The notes under the pieces: model-generated
Database searches by the model: none
What the model was told of the DNA's origin: nothing
What the model saw: the letters and a program-made list of their open reading frames with translations, nothing else
Part shown: positions 1 through 12,000 of the stretch, piece by piece
Layout: every line of letters starts with the position of its first letter
How positions within the stretch are numbered: position 1 is the stretch's first letter
Made by a program: the position numbers and the translations under genes
Source of the DNA: Liolophura sinensis
Lineage: Eukaryota > Mollusca > Polyplacophora > Chitonida > Chitonidae
NCBI RefSeq assembly: GCF_032854445.1
Contig: NC_088297.1
Coordinates: 23,759,127 to 23,823,126 of the forward strand
Direction of reading: 5' to 3'
DNA length: 64,000 nt

Positions 1-1507
1 AGATTTGATACTGCAGAAGGGGTACCAGTAAGATACAGTACATCCTGTTGAGATTTGATACTGCAGAAGGGGTACCAGTAAGGTACAGTACATAATGTAC
101 ATATCTGATACTGCAGAAGGGGTACCAGTACGGTACTGTACATAATGTACATATCTGATACTGCAGAAGATGTACCAGTAAGATATAGTACACAATGTGG
201 AATTCTGACACAGCAGAAGGTGTACCAGTAAGATACAGTATATCATGTTGAGATTTGATACTGCTGGAGGCGTACCAGTAAGATACAGTACATCATGTTG
301 AGATTTGATACTGCAGAAGGCGTACCAGTAAGATATAGTACACAATGTGGATATCTGACAAAGCAGAAGGTGTACCAGTAAGATACAGAACATAATGTAG
401 ATATCAGATACTGCTGAAGGTGTACCAGTAAGATACAGTACATCATGTTGAGATTTGATACTGCGGAAGGGGTACCAGTAAGGTACTGTACATAATGTAC
501 ATATCTGATACTGCAGAAGATGTACCAGTAAGATACATAATGCAGATATCTGACACAGCAGAAGGTGTACCAGTAAGATGCAGTAAATAATGTAGATATC
601 TGACACAGCCGAAGGTGTACCGGTAAGACCCAGTACATAATGTAGATAGCAGATACTGCTGAAGGTGTACTGGTAAGATACAGTAGATAATGTAGATATC
701 AGATGCTGCAGAAGATGTACCGGTAAGACACAGTACATAATGTAGATAGCAGATACTGCAGAAGGTGAACTGGTAAGATACAGTACATAATGTAGATATC
801 AGATACTGCAGAAGGTGTACCGGTAAGACACAGTACATAATGTAGATATCAGATACTGCAGAAGGTGTACCGGTAAGACACAGTACATAATGTAGATATC
901 AGATACTGCAGAAGGTGTACCGGTAAGACACAGTACATAATGTAGATATCAGATACTGCAGAAGGTGTACCGGTAAGACACAGTACATAATGTAGATATC
1001 AGATACTGCAGAAGGTGTACCGGTAAGACACAGTACATAATGTAGATATCAGATACTGCAGAAGGTGTACCGGTAAGACACAATACATAATGTAGATATC
1101 AGATACTGCATAAGGTGTACCGGTAAGACACAGTACATAATGTAGATAGCAGATACTGCAGAAGGTGAACTGGTAAGATACAGTACATAATGTAGATAGC
1201 AGATACTGCTGAAGGTGTACTGGTAAGATACAATACATAATGTAGATATCAGATGCTGCAGAAGATGTACCGGTAAGACACAATGCATAATGTAGATACC
1301 AGATACTGCAGAAGGTGTACCGGTAAGACACAGTACATAATGTAGATATCAGATACTGCAGAAGGTGTACCGGTAAGACACGATACATAATGTAGATACC
1401 AGATACTGCAGAAGGTGAACTGGTAAGATACAGTACACAATAAGACACAATACATAATGTAGATACCAGATACTGCAGAAGGTGAACTGGTAAGATACAG
1501 TACACAA
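1..1507. repeat. 50-bp minisatellite array
   Basis: About thirty tandem copies of a 50-bp unit (core CAGAAGGTGTACCGGTAAGA). Units between about 830 and 1080 are nearly identical, while those at the left differ more, including GGGGTACCAGTA and TTGAGATTTG variants. The array begins before the window and decays at about 1,500. Open frames on the minus strand come from the repeat (50 is not a multiple of 3, so they cycle frames) and show no protein-like composition. Confidence 0.95.
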
Positions 1508-1699
1508 TATGACAATGCAAAAGATGTACAAAGTACATGATGAACGTACACTACAGGGTGGATGCTGTATATGCACTTCTTTGATAACAACTACCTACCT
1601 GTATCATCAGGAAAACAAAGCAGTATGTCTGTGTAATACACGTTAGCAGGCCTATGCCTAATGGAAGAAGTATACTATGCTAAGAATACTAACAACAAA

Positions 1700-1724
1700 C
1701 ATGCTGCTTACACACACACACACA
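1700..1724. repeat. short CA dinucleotide tract
   Basis: A simple (CA)n run in the spacer between two minisatellite arrays. Confidence 0.7.
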
Positions 1725-1815
1725 CGTTTCGCGCATTACTATAACCTTCAGCATACATTTGGCACAACAATGGCAAAGCCGACATTCCTTTGCATACTAT
1801 GGTACCTGTAGTACA

Positions 1816-2355
1816 CTAACCCTGATAGGCTGTTACTCCCACACAGGTAAGCTAACCCTGATAGACTGCTACTCCCACACAGGTAAGCCAACCTCGATAG
1901 ACTTGTACACCCACACAGGTAAGCCAACCCTGATAGATTGGTACACCCATACAGGTAAGCCAACCCTGATAGACTGGTACACCCATACAGGTAAGCCAAC
2001 CCTGATAGACTGGTACACCTACACAGGTAAGCCAACCCTGATAGACTGGTACACCCACACAGGTAAGCCAACCCTGATAGACTGGTACACCCACACAGGT
2101 AAGCCAACCCTGATAGACTGGTACACCCACACAGGTAAGCCAACCCTGATAGATTGGTACATCCACACAGGTAAGCCAACCTTGACAGACTGGCACATCC
2201 ACACAGGTAAGCCAACCCTGATAAACTGGTACACCCACACAGGTAAGCCAACCCTGATAGACTGGTACACCCACACAGGTAAGCTAACCCTGACAGACTG
2301 GTACACCCACACAGGTTAGCCAACACTGATGGACTGCTACTTCCACATAGGTAAA
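1816..2355. repeat. 36-bp minisatellite array with a splice-donor-like core
   Basis: About 14 copies of a 36-bp unit (ACCCTGATAGACTGGTACAC then CCACACAGGTAAGCCA). Because 36 is a multiple of 3, frames stay open on both strands and give a 12-residue repeat. Nearly every unit carries CACAG/GTAAG, which matches the 5' splice-site consensus. No gene was recognised here and I read it as non-coding. Confidence 0.9.
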
Positions 2356-3050
2356 CAAGCTGTATATGGGCTTAATTTTCATCTGAGTTGCCAAAAGCCA
2401 TGCCTCTAAGCCACGCTAGCATTCCCCAGGGGGCAATTGTTCAAAACTGTACTAAAAATTAAGCTCGGCTTAAATCTTAATACAAGGCCTGTCCAGACTT
2501 TTAACTTTATACCAAGCTTAATCCAAATACACTTTTGAACAACTAGACAAAATGGACGCCTTGCCCATGGGATCTGAAATGGGGGTAGCGGGAGGGTACA
2601 ACCAATGAAATATCATGTCATTTTAAGCAGTGGTGTGCTTGAATTTGATAGGCTTTAATTCAAGTCAAAAGTTAAAATACACTTTCTCAAGCGACTGTCT
2701 TCAATCTTACGAGCTAATGTTGCTTTACATGGCCACAGTGCACAATTGAAGCTTCTTTTGTTGGTATTTTTTTCTGCTGGCTGGGAGGCATCATTTTGTC
2801 GGACAGGCTCCAAAGTGTCATTCTATACTTAATTTGTGTGTTTTTTAGGAAATATAGGGGGATGTACAGAAACCAAAAGTCAAGCTTCGCCCACCTCTCG
2901 CTGGGTGATTTTGACCCCTATCAGCTGTTTGTCAATTTTGAAAACAATTTCATCTTCAGCCCCTATGAGAAATTCTGAGCAGTGAACTATTGGAGGACTA
3001 TCATTATCAGATGCGGAGCATTCGGGGCTAGCAGATTTAGATAAAGAGAG
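2356..3050. other. non-coding spacer with a small MITE-like hairpin
   Basis: No gene recognised. Positions 2435-2465 and 2514-2544 are imperfect inverted repeats (about 31 bp, AATTGTTCAAAA... against its complement), giving a palindromic unit of about 110 bp typical of a miniature inverted-repeat element. The rest is unremarkable AT-rich sequence. Confidence 0.55.
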
Positions 3051-3052
3051 TA

Positions 3053-3395
3053 TGGGGAGGTCAAAATTAATTATAGACTGTGGTATTAAAATACAGGGGC
3101 AGTTGGCAAAAATTAATTATAGACTGCAGTATTAAAATACAGGGGCAGTTGGCAAAAATTAATTATAGACTGCAGTATTAAAATACAGGGGCAGTTGGCA
3201 AAAACTAATTATAGACTGTGGTATTAAAATACAGGGGCAGTTGGCAAAAACTAATTATAGACTGTGGTATTAAAATACAGGGGCAGTTGGCAAAAACTAT
3301 TATAGACTGTGGTATTAAGATACAGGGGCAGTTGGCAAAAATTAATTATAGACTGTGGTATTAAAATACAGGGGCTGTTGGCAAAAATTAATTGT
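3053..3395. repeat. 46-bp tandem array
   Basis: About seven copies of a 46-bp unit (ATTAATTATAGACTGTGGTA then TTAAAATACAGGGGCAGTTGGCAAAA). The spacing is 46 where checked. The first and last copies are divergent. Confidence 0.9.
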
Positions 3396-6083
3396 GCACT
3401 GTGGCAATGCAAAAACATTTGGAAAGATCAAGCCTTTTTCCTTTCAAATGTTAAACAATGCAATAACAGATGTGCTGACATTATTTGGGTAACTACGTAC
3501 AGGATTATCGGCTAACAACATCTGACTGGTGTACATTCTCTGAAAATTTTTCACTTCTACAAAATAAAGCATCATGTTTATAGGTGTAGGAAATGTAAAC
3601 ACAGGTAGATGGTGAACTAGTCTTTCTCTTATTCATTATTATAGCTAAAATCCTTAATTGTCAGAATGCTGATTGGTGGCACATCCTACATAAACAGTCC
3701 TGCAGTGAATCCACGTCTATTAAAAAATTTGTATACAAATTGCTGCGTTTAAGAATCTGCTCCAATACAAAAATATTCTACCCCTCTTTGTGAAAGCAGG
3801 CCATACATGGGAGTATCCAGTGTATGTGAATTAGCTTGGAATATATCAAACAACAATATCTACTCTTACATATCTAAACAGTCTGTACAACATTATAGAT
3901 ACATGTCATACACATGATACATGTGTGCTACATTTACTTTGAAGTTGACCAACCAAAAAAAATGAAACAAAACAAGAACGGAGGCTATATGTAACATACA
4001 GTAAATCTGATTTCAAAGCAAATTCAGAATACACGCTAACTGACCGCTACACATGTCCACGAAGCTACATGTAGCTACTGCTGAATTACTGACACTGTGT
4101 GATAAATCAGTATGCACAGAAGTGTGCTCAGTGCAACAGATCTGACTGTGGTTTTCCACAGTTGTCTCCCTTTTCAGCCAAACAGCAAAAGTGAGCCACT
4201 GCTGAATTACTGACACTGTGTGATAAATAAGTATACTCAGAAGTGTGTTCTGTGAAACAGATTTAACCACGGGTCTTCCAAGGTTATCTCCCTTGTCAGT
4301 CAATATGCATTGGTTCAGCTCCTCTCTAAATATAATCACAGATTCATTTACAGAAACTTCAACACATGTACGTGAAGCACTGAACAGACAGATACTAAAC
4401 ATCAGTACATATACAACAGATTGAGCACTTAGAGACTGGTTTATAGCTTGGGTCCACGGCCAGTGAGCATTCAGCAAGGGCAATGATTAACAGTAACTAG
4501 TAAACTTTATGTGCGTATACAGATATACACTTTATGACAAGGCCCATCCGTCCTACTGTGTTCACGTCCAAGAAATCTGGACAGGATTTCATTAAAACTC
4601 CAAATGTCAACCAAAACCATTTATGCCTCTTTGTTATTTGAATATAAGAGGAAACATGTTAGAGTTTAATATCTACATGTATAAACATTATTGTCAGCTG
4701 TACTTTTCATTTGAACGGTCTACACATGTATGTTAATGTTGATATCAAAGCTTCTGGCATACCTGCTGCTGTATTTCTGTTCATGACTAAGTTACTCATC
4801 TTAACTGTTTTCAAGAGCTCTACTAATGGGTGTTTTGAGGTTTGCTCGAAGGCAGGATGAAAAGTAATTATGTTTCAGGAACTTACTTTGTTTCTACAAA
4901 ATGCACTCTGTGGGATGATTTGTATAGTGAAATACAGTATAATGTACAGTGTATGAAACCATACCCTGTAAGAATGATAAAGGGCATTTCCCCATATGCA
5001 GGCAGGTAAACTTCATTGTAACAAACATGCTTCACTGTCACGCTCCTACAGGTGTTCTTTGTGACAAGCAGGATTGTCAATGGAATGTTGTATCCTCTAT
5101 CACATTATCAAAACACATTTTCTTCTCATAGAATAGGATTGAGTCAAATCACGTACATGAAACCAGTGTGCCCATGAGTTTCCTTATGCAGGCATTTTGT
5201 AAATCTGGGTGGTCACAATTCTTGTTTTCTAATACGACCCATCAATGTATATGTAAATGAAACTAGCTTCAGAGACAAGGGGAGCAATATGTTGCTTCAG
5301 ATGAAAACATCAAACCACAGGACTTGTCATAAAATGTCTACTCTGTATAACGACTGAAGTTTACCGATTCAATGGCATGTTAAAAATGTTCATGTTCAAT
5401 AGCAATATATACATACATGATAAAAACTCCCCAGGCGGTTTACTTGTACTGACAACCTCGCATTAAACAGAATCATGTAACAACCGTGTCTCACACAAAT
5501 CTACAGGTTGACAGGAGGCAATGTTCATTAGCTGCTGTGAACACACAGGTAAGTACAGGTAAGTATGGCACAGTCTACTGCGGCTGCCACAGAGCAAACA
5601 CGTATAAATACACACTAACACCATAACACTAACACTATGCTAGACCACATTTGCTTTCTGTATCATATCCAGTAAACGACAGTCTGGCACAGAACTCCGT
5701 TTACAGTATCTACACGTACTTATACAGGGTGTGTACTGCGTAGTCTGAGCATCGGCATATTTTTTACTCGCCCAAAAAGGAAATGCAAAGTGGTCTCATC
5801 AATGACTGAGTTCTGTTCTTCGTTTTATGATTCCAACTTTCTCACTGTGTAACTTGGCTGAATATAACAACGTATATGTACTAAAGTAAATGTCGCACTT
5901 TTAACTGAAGAAGATTTATCAGGTGACAATTCACCTATGTGTTACATATTGGGAACCCTGTATGTGCAGCATCAGGCAGACATCCCCAGTCAATCATAAC
6001 CTTTCATAGCTCGGCCTGTTTCGTTAACAGCCAATCACAGTGTTTCACAGCTCTGCCTTTTTCTGTCTCGGTCAATCATAGTT
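3396..6083. other. intergenic DNA downstream of the PAG1-like gene
   Basis: No gene is supported. It contains a 121-bp direct tandem duplication (about 4,078-4,198 and 4,199-4,310, each starting CTGCTGAATTACTGACACTG). The part nearest 6,084 should contain the 3' UTR of the minus-strand adaptor gene; I did not find a clear poly(A) signal. Confidence 0.5.
4078..4310. repeat. 121-bp direct duplication
   Basis: Two adjacent copies both begin CTGCTGAATTACTGACACTG and differ by scattered substitutions, offset 121 bp. No coding potential is apparent. Confidence 0.75.
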
Positions 6084-9000
6084 TCACAGCTCCCTCTTCT
6101 TCTGCCTCTTTTGTTCTTCCTTCACATCAGTAATGTCCTCGTAACAATGGTTTTGTAACACACGCTTCTTCACGTCGTAAGCGCTCTCCTGGCTGTTCCT
6201 ATTTCTGACATCAGTCACCTCTTCATAATCATGAAGCCGTATTGGGCGCACCTGCCCCACGGCCGCACCATTACCCAGTTCCTGGGGAGGAACAGTTTTG
6301 GCTTCAGTGTTTAGAGCTTTTTTCTTTGTTTCCTCCACAGTTTCGTAGTTAGGATCAAAGTCCGACTCGTTTTCAATCTCGGGCACGTCCTTGACCATTT
6401 GGTAGCCAGGATCGATGGAGAGATCATGATCACTCTCTACAGTTGCGAGAGGTGCCGAGCGGCGGTGCTCCATCACACGGCTCTGCGACGTGGTCAGCCG
6501 TCGCGCCTCACCCACGCCAAGGTTCTCTCCCACAGACCACGATGCTGTCAAAGATAACAGCTGTTTTTCGTCTTTGCCACGAGCCCGTTTTGTAGATTGC
6601 AACACAAGGGCATACCCTTCCTCGTTATGGTCTGGCCCCACTGACTCCTCAATCCTTCGCTTGGCTTCACCCTGGTTGTCTCGCAGACGCAACTGGGGAA
6701 GGCTGTCCACAGGGGGCGGGGCAGGAATCATCTGGTAACTCCCTCCTGTCATACACAAAGTGGTCTACATTACATATAACCAACACCCTACAGAGATTTT
6801 GATTGATTTATTAATTTATTTGATTGGTGTTTTACGCCGTACTCAAGATTATTTCACTTATACTTAACCTCTGAGATAGTTATTAGACAAAACCTAAAAA
6901 ATATGTACCTGATACGACAGATCACAAGAATAATACACAGCAAATACATGCAGTTTTAAATATTGTTCTATCTACAGATGTAGATGTTTATAGTTTCTTA
7001 TCTGGTTGCTATACTACCAAACTGCTTGTCTACAGGGGACACATGAATGCCAAGCTCAATACATGATTACCTGATTACCTAAGTGGGGGTAGTTACACGT
7101 ATGAACAGGACTACCTGTTACCATTAAACTCAGGCACGCACAAGTTCAGATCATAGGCAAGATGTATGCTAAGTTTCATCAAAATCGGCAGGGTAGTTGA
7201 GGGTGAGATACATTGACAAAATGAGAATACATAGAATCACTACCTCATTTCTTCTCAAATTTGGGACACCTGGTCTGCTCATTTTAGCCAATATATATGT
7301 AATTCTAGCAGGAATATCGAGTTTCTTCTTTCTCACATGGTTAGACCATCAAATGAACAACATACTCATATCTTTACTTTCCAAAAGGCTGGTAAAGAAA
7401 TGTAATATTCTACTTTCAACACTACTCATATCTGTCCCAAATTTAGAAGAATTAGGGTATTACCCAAAATCCTAAAATGGAGGTAATTATGAAAATAATT
7501 AACCAATTGCCACTAAACTAAATTTTGTAATTAGGGGAAATTATTTGCTCACAGCACATTAATGATGGAATTTCATCCTTTCTATCTTTATGCCTAATAC
7601 AAGTACACTGTATGCAAAACTTGAGTCCTCACAGTTCTAGTTTAAAATGTACTTTTTTAGGCTATTCTGCATGGTTGCTTGCTTGAGGTTTAACATTGCT
7701 TTCAATATTTCGAATGCATCATTATGGAGCCTTCTTGCGGAGGGTTTGAGTGCTGCCTCACTGGAGTGCCATGCTGAAGACACCAGACACGAGGCCTCAC
7801 CCAGTCACATCATACTGACAAAGGTCCGACCAGTACCAGTTTGCTTTCTATTTATCCTAAAACCTGCGGCAAAGTGGCTAAAAACAAAAAACCCACACAA
7901 TTTGTCTGAGAAGAGTATCAAACAGGCCATTCTGTAAAAATTGATATACTTCCAAATATTCTGACTCATGTGTTGACCTATGTCCTCGCTCTCACCCTGT
8001 ACATGCGGCTAACCTACACAGTTCTCCCTGCCCTCACCTGAGGTGTTGATCTCTGAATACATCTCGCTGTTCCTGTTGGTGCCACCCTCTACATCCAAAG
8101 CTACTGCTCCCTGCGCTGAGAAAGCACCATCCCCAGAACTTCCGTCAACCTGCAACAGTCGTAAAAATCACCAGCCTGCATTAACACAGTTGTGAAACAA
8201 CCACCAGCCTGTAAAATAGTCAAACAACCATCAGCCTGTAAAACAATCATCAAACAACCATCAGCCTGTAAGACAGTCATCACACAACCATCAGCCTGTA
8301 AGACAATCATCATACAACCATCAGCGTGTAAGACAGTCATCATACAACCATCAGCGTGTAAGACAGTCATCACACAACCATCAGCGTGTAAAATAGTCAT
8401 CAAACAATCATCAGCCTGTAAACAGATGCCAAACAACATTTTGCCTGTAAGATAGTCATCAAAGATCTATCAGCCTGTAAGACATCCATCAAAAAACCAT
8501 CAGCCTGTAAAACAGTCATGAAACAACCATTAACCTGTCAGACAGTCAGAAAATAACCATCAACCCATCTGACAAACAGTCATACGTGTACAAATCCTCA
8601 GCCCGTCAAACAGTGAAACAAATCCTCAACATGTCAAACAGTGCCACAAATCCGCAGCCTGTAAAACAGTGGCACAAATCCTCAGCCTGTAAAACAGTGG
8701 CACAAATACTCAGCCTGTAAAACAGTGGCACAAATCCTCAGCCTGTAAAACAGTGCCACAAATCCTCAGCCTGTAAAACAGTGCCACAAATCCTCAGCCT
8801 GTAAAACAGTGCCACAAATCCTCAGTCTCAAACAGTCAGGCAATAATCCTGTGTCAAAAGTTTGCAACCTTTAAAAGACTTACACAAATGTTATCAAATA
8901 TACATGTACATGCATAAAGCCTGCAAAAGTGGAAACTTGTACACAGTTGTGAGACACACGCACGTACATGTATACAGCCAGCAAAGTAGAAACTCGTACA

Positions 9001-12000
9001 CAGTTGTGAGACACACACACGTACATGTATACAGCCAGCAAAAGTAGAAACTGGTACACAGTTGTGAGACACACGCACGTACATGTATACAGCCAGCAAA
9101 AGTAGAAACTGGTACACAGATGTGAGACACACGCACATACATGTATACAGCCAGCAAAAGTAGAAACTGGTACACAGTTGTGAGACTTCGCATGGACATG
9201 TATACAGCCAGCAAAAGTAGAGCTCGTACACAGTTGAGAGACACACGCACAAACATGTATACAGCCAGCAAAAGTAGAAACTCGTACACAGTTGTGAGAC
9301 ACATGCACAAACATGTATACAGCCAGCAAAAGTAGAAACTCGTACACAGTTGTGAGACAAACGCACAAACATGTATACAGCCAGCAAAAGTAGAGCTCGT
9401 ACACAGTTGTGAGACACACGCACGTACATGTATACAGCCAGCAAAAGTAGAAACTGGTACACAGTTGTGAGACACACGCACGTACATGTATACAGCCAGC
9501 AAAAGTAGAGCTCGTACACAGTTGTGAGACACACGCACATACATGTATACAGCCAGCAAAAGTAGAGCTCGTACACAGTTGAGAGACACACGCACGTACA
9601 TGTATACAGCCAGCAAAAGTAGAGCTCGTACACAGTTGAGAGACACACCCACGTACATGTATACAGCCAGCAAAAGTAGAGCTCGTACACAGTTGAGAGA
9701 CACACGCACGTACATGTATACAGCCAGCAAAAGTAGAGCTCGTACACACGCACGTACATGTATACAGCCAGCAAAAGTAGAGCTCGTACACAGTTGAGAG
9801 ACACACGCACGTACATGTATACAGCCAGCAAAGTAGAGCTCGTACACAGTTGTGAGACACACGCACAAACATGTATACAACCAGCAAAAGTAGAAACTCG
9901 TACACAGCTGTGAGACACATGCACGTACATGTATACAGGCTGCCAAAGTAGAAACTGCTACACAGTTGTGAGACACACGCACGTACATGTATACAGCCAG
10001 CAAAAGTAGAAACTGCTACACAGTTGTGAGACACATGCACGTACATGTATACAGCCAGCAAAAGTGGAAACTTGTACACAGTTGTGAGACTTCGCATGGA
10101 CATGTATACAGCCTGCAAAAGTGGAAACTCCTACACAGTTATACCCTTTATAGTATGTAAAACGGGGCCAATTCCATAAAGCCATTTCTGACTTCAAAAT
10201 TTACAACTTCTTCACTACACTTATTTTTGGGTACTGAAAGTTAACATTTTGACACATCTGTCTAAAGATAATACTGATGATGTGGCCAAAATTTTGATTT
10301 TTAAAGCTGAAAAATAAGTTTGAAAATCTAATATCAAATTAGAAGCCCAAGTTTACATACATATATTACCAGGGTACTATATATTACCCTTTCATAATAA
10401 AAGCCTACATACATATATTACCAGGGTACATACCCTTGCATAATAATTCTCCGGGAGATCTTTGAATGTCTCAAAGCCTGGAGCGGCAGCAGCAGCCCCT
10501 CCGCCTGATGCTAACGACACCTGGTTCTGTTGTCGTTGTTGCATGCTGGCTAAACTTTCCCGCGCTGTCACTTCCGTGTATGATGGCTGACGTCGCTTCT
10601 CTGAAACAGGGCGAGTGGCAACATACATGTTACATTGTATACATTTCACTGTGTGTCAGAGGACTAAATGTGAGGTTAGTGTTTTACGCCAAGCCGCAAT
10701 GTGCCTTGGGTATAAACTGGTCATGTTACCCTAATTCATCTCACTTTTAGGATAGTTATTAGTAGTGCTGAGAATTACAATTCTCTATGAGTGTTTCTGA
10801 AAAGTAAAGATATGAATACATTGTTCTTTAGATGGACAAAACAAGTGAAAAACAAGAAGATAAATATTCCTGCTACAATGTCATGTATATTGGCTGACAA
10901 AAGCAGGCTAGGTGTCCCAAGAATGAAAAAAATTAGGGTAGTACATGCAGATGAAATGACGGAAGAAATGTGAAATGCCAGTGAGAAACAACCAGAAACA
11001 TTACATTAATATTATTCCACTGTCCGCTGTGGAAGCTCACCATTGGTCGAAGTTGAGACATCATAACTAGTTTTGAAATTTACCCTTTTTTGACCTGTTC
11101 TGGTGTATTTTAGGTTTTCTGTCTACATTTGTAACTTTTTGATACTAAAAAAAATACCATTTAGATAAATAATTTCAATGGCCTGTAACTATGAAATCTA
11201 TGAAGGCTAGAAATCTGAAACTTGCACCAAATTGTAGTCTAAGACATGCTCTTTTTGCACAGTGAAACCTGATTTAAGCCACGAGCTTAACAATTTTCTC
11301 GCTTAAAGAGTTAAAGTGACACCACCATTTTTTTTTTTCAGAAATAGATCTTTAAGCCTATTGCTATATTAACAGGGGAACAAAAAATAAAAATCAGATG
11401 ACAGTCAGATGACAGAGCATGAAAACTTATTTGCAAATATGATCTTCAATATTTTTTCTCCTTTTTTTTAAAGGAGAAAAGTGCATTTGAAAATATTTTG
11501 TATGGTGGGTATTTAGGACCACCTTTTGGTATTTATCTCCACTGCATAATAATGATTTAACTAAGGATGTGATGCATTTATTTAAATGTAAAATTGCTGT
11601 TTATATCCATACATATGTATTTAATCTGAATTATGATAATATTTATGAATATAATGACAATATAAATATGACCAAAATCCATGTTAAACACTTTTATTAG
11701 CTGTAGAGATCAAATTCTAGTGCAAATATATTAAACATGTGTTACACCTTATTTATAACACAAAGATTACATATACCAAACGTCGGCTCCAAATACCCAC
11801 CATACAAAAATTATTTTTAAGTGTCTTTTTCCCTTTAAAGAAAAATTAAAAAAAAAAAAAAATCACATTTACCACCAACTTTTTGCATTCTTCCATCACA
11901 GCATTATGTAAGTTTTATGTTTTCTCCACCTTTAACATTGAGTCCGATGGCAAGTGGACGGATATGTACTCTGCTGGCCTGTTGGTTTCTTCTATGCTGT

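Noticed and set aside
1748-2326. Open frames with 12-residue repeats on both strands of the 36-bp array
   Set aside because: Stop-free 36-bp unit; no signal peptide, start context or exon links.
1-2400. CRISPR-like regular repeats
   Set aside because: Units are contiguous without unique spacers, and the sequence is eukaryotic.
8854-10118. Very long minus-strand open frames (up to 412 codons) over the 58-bp array
   Set aside because: They follow from a stop-free repeat unit; the same peptide appears in three frames, and there is no start context, splice structure or domain.
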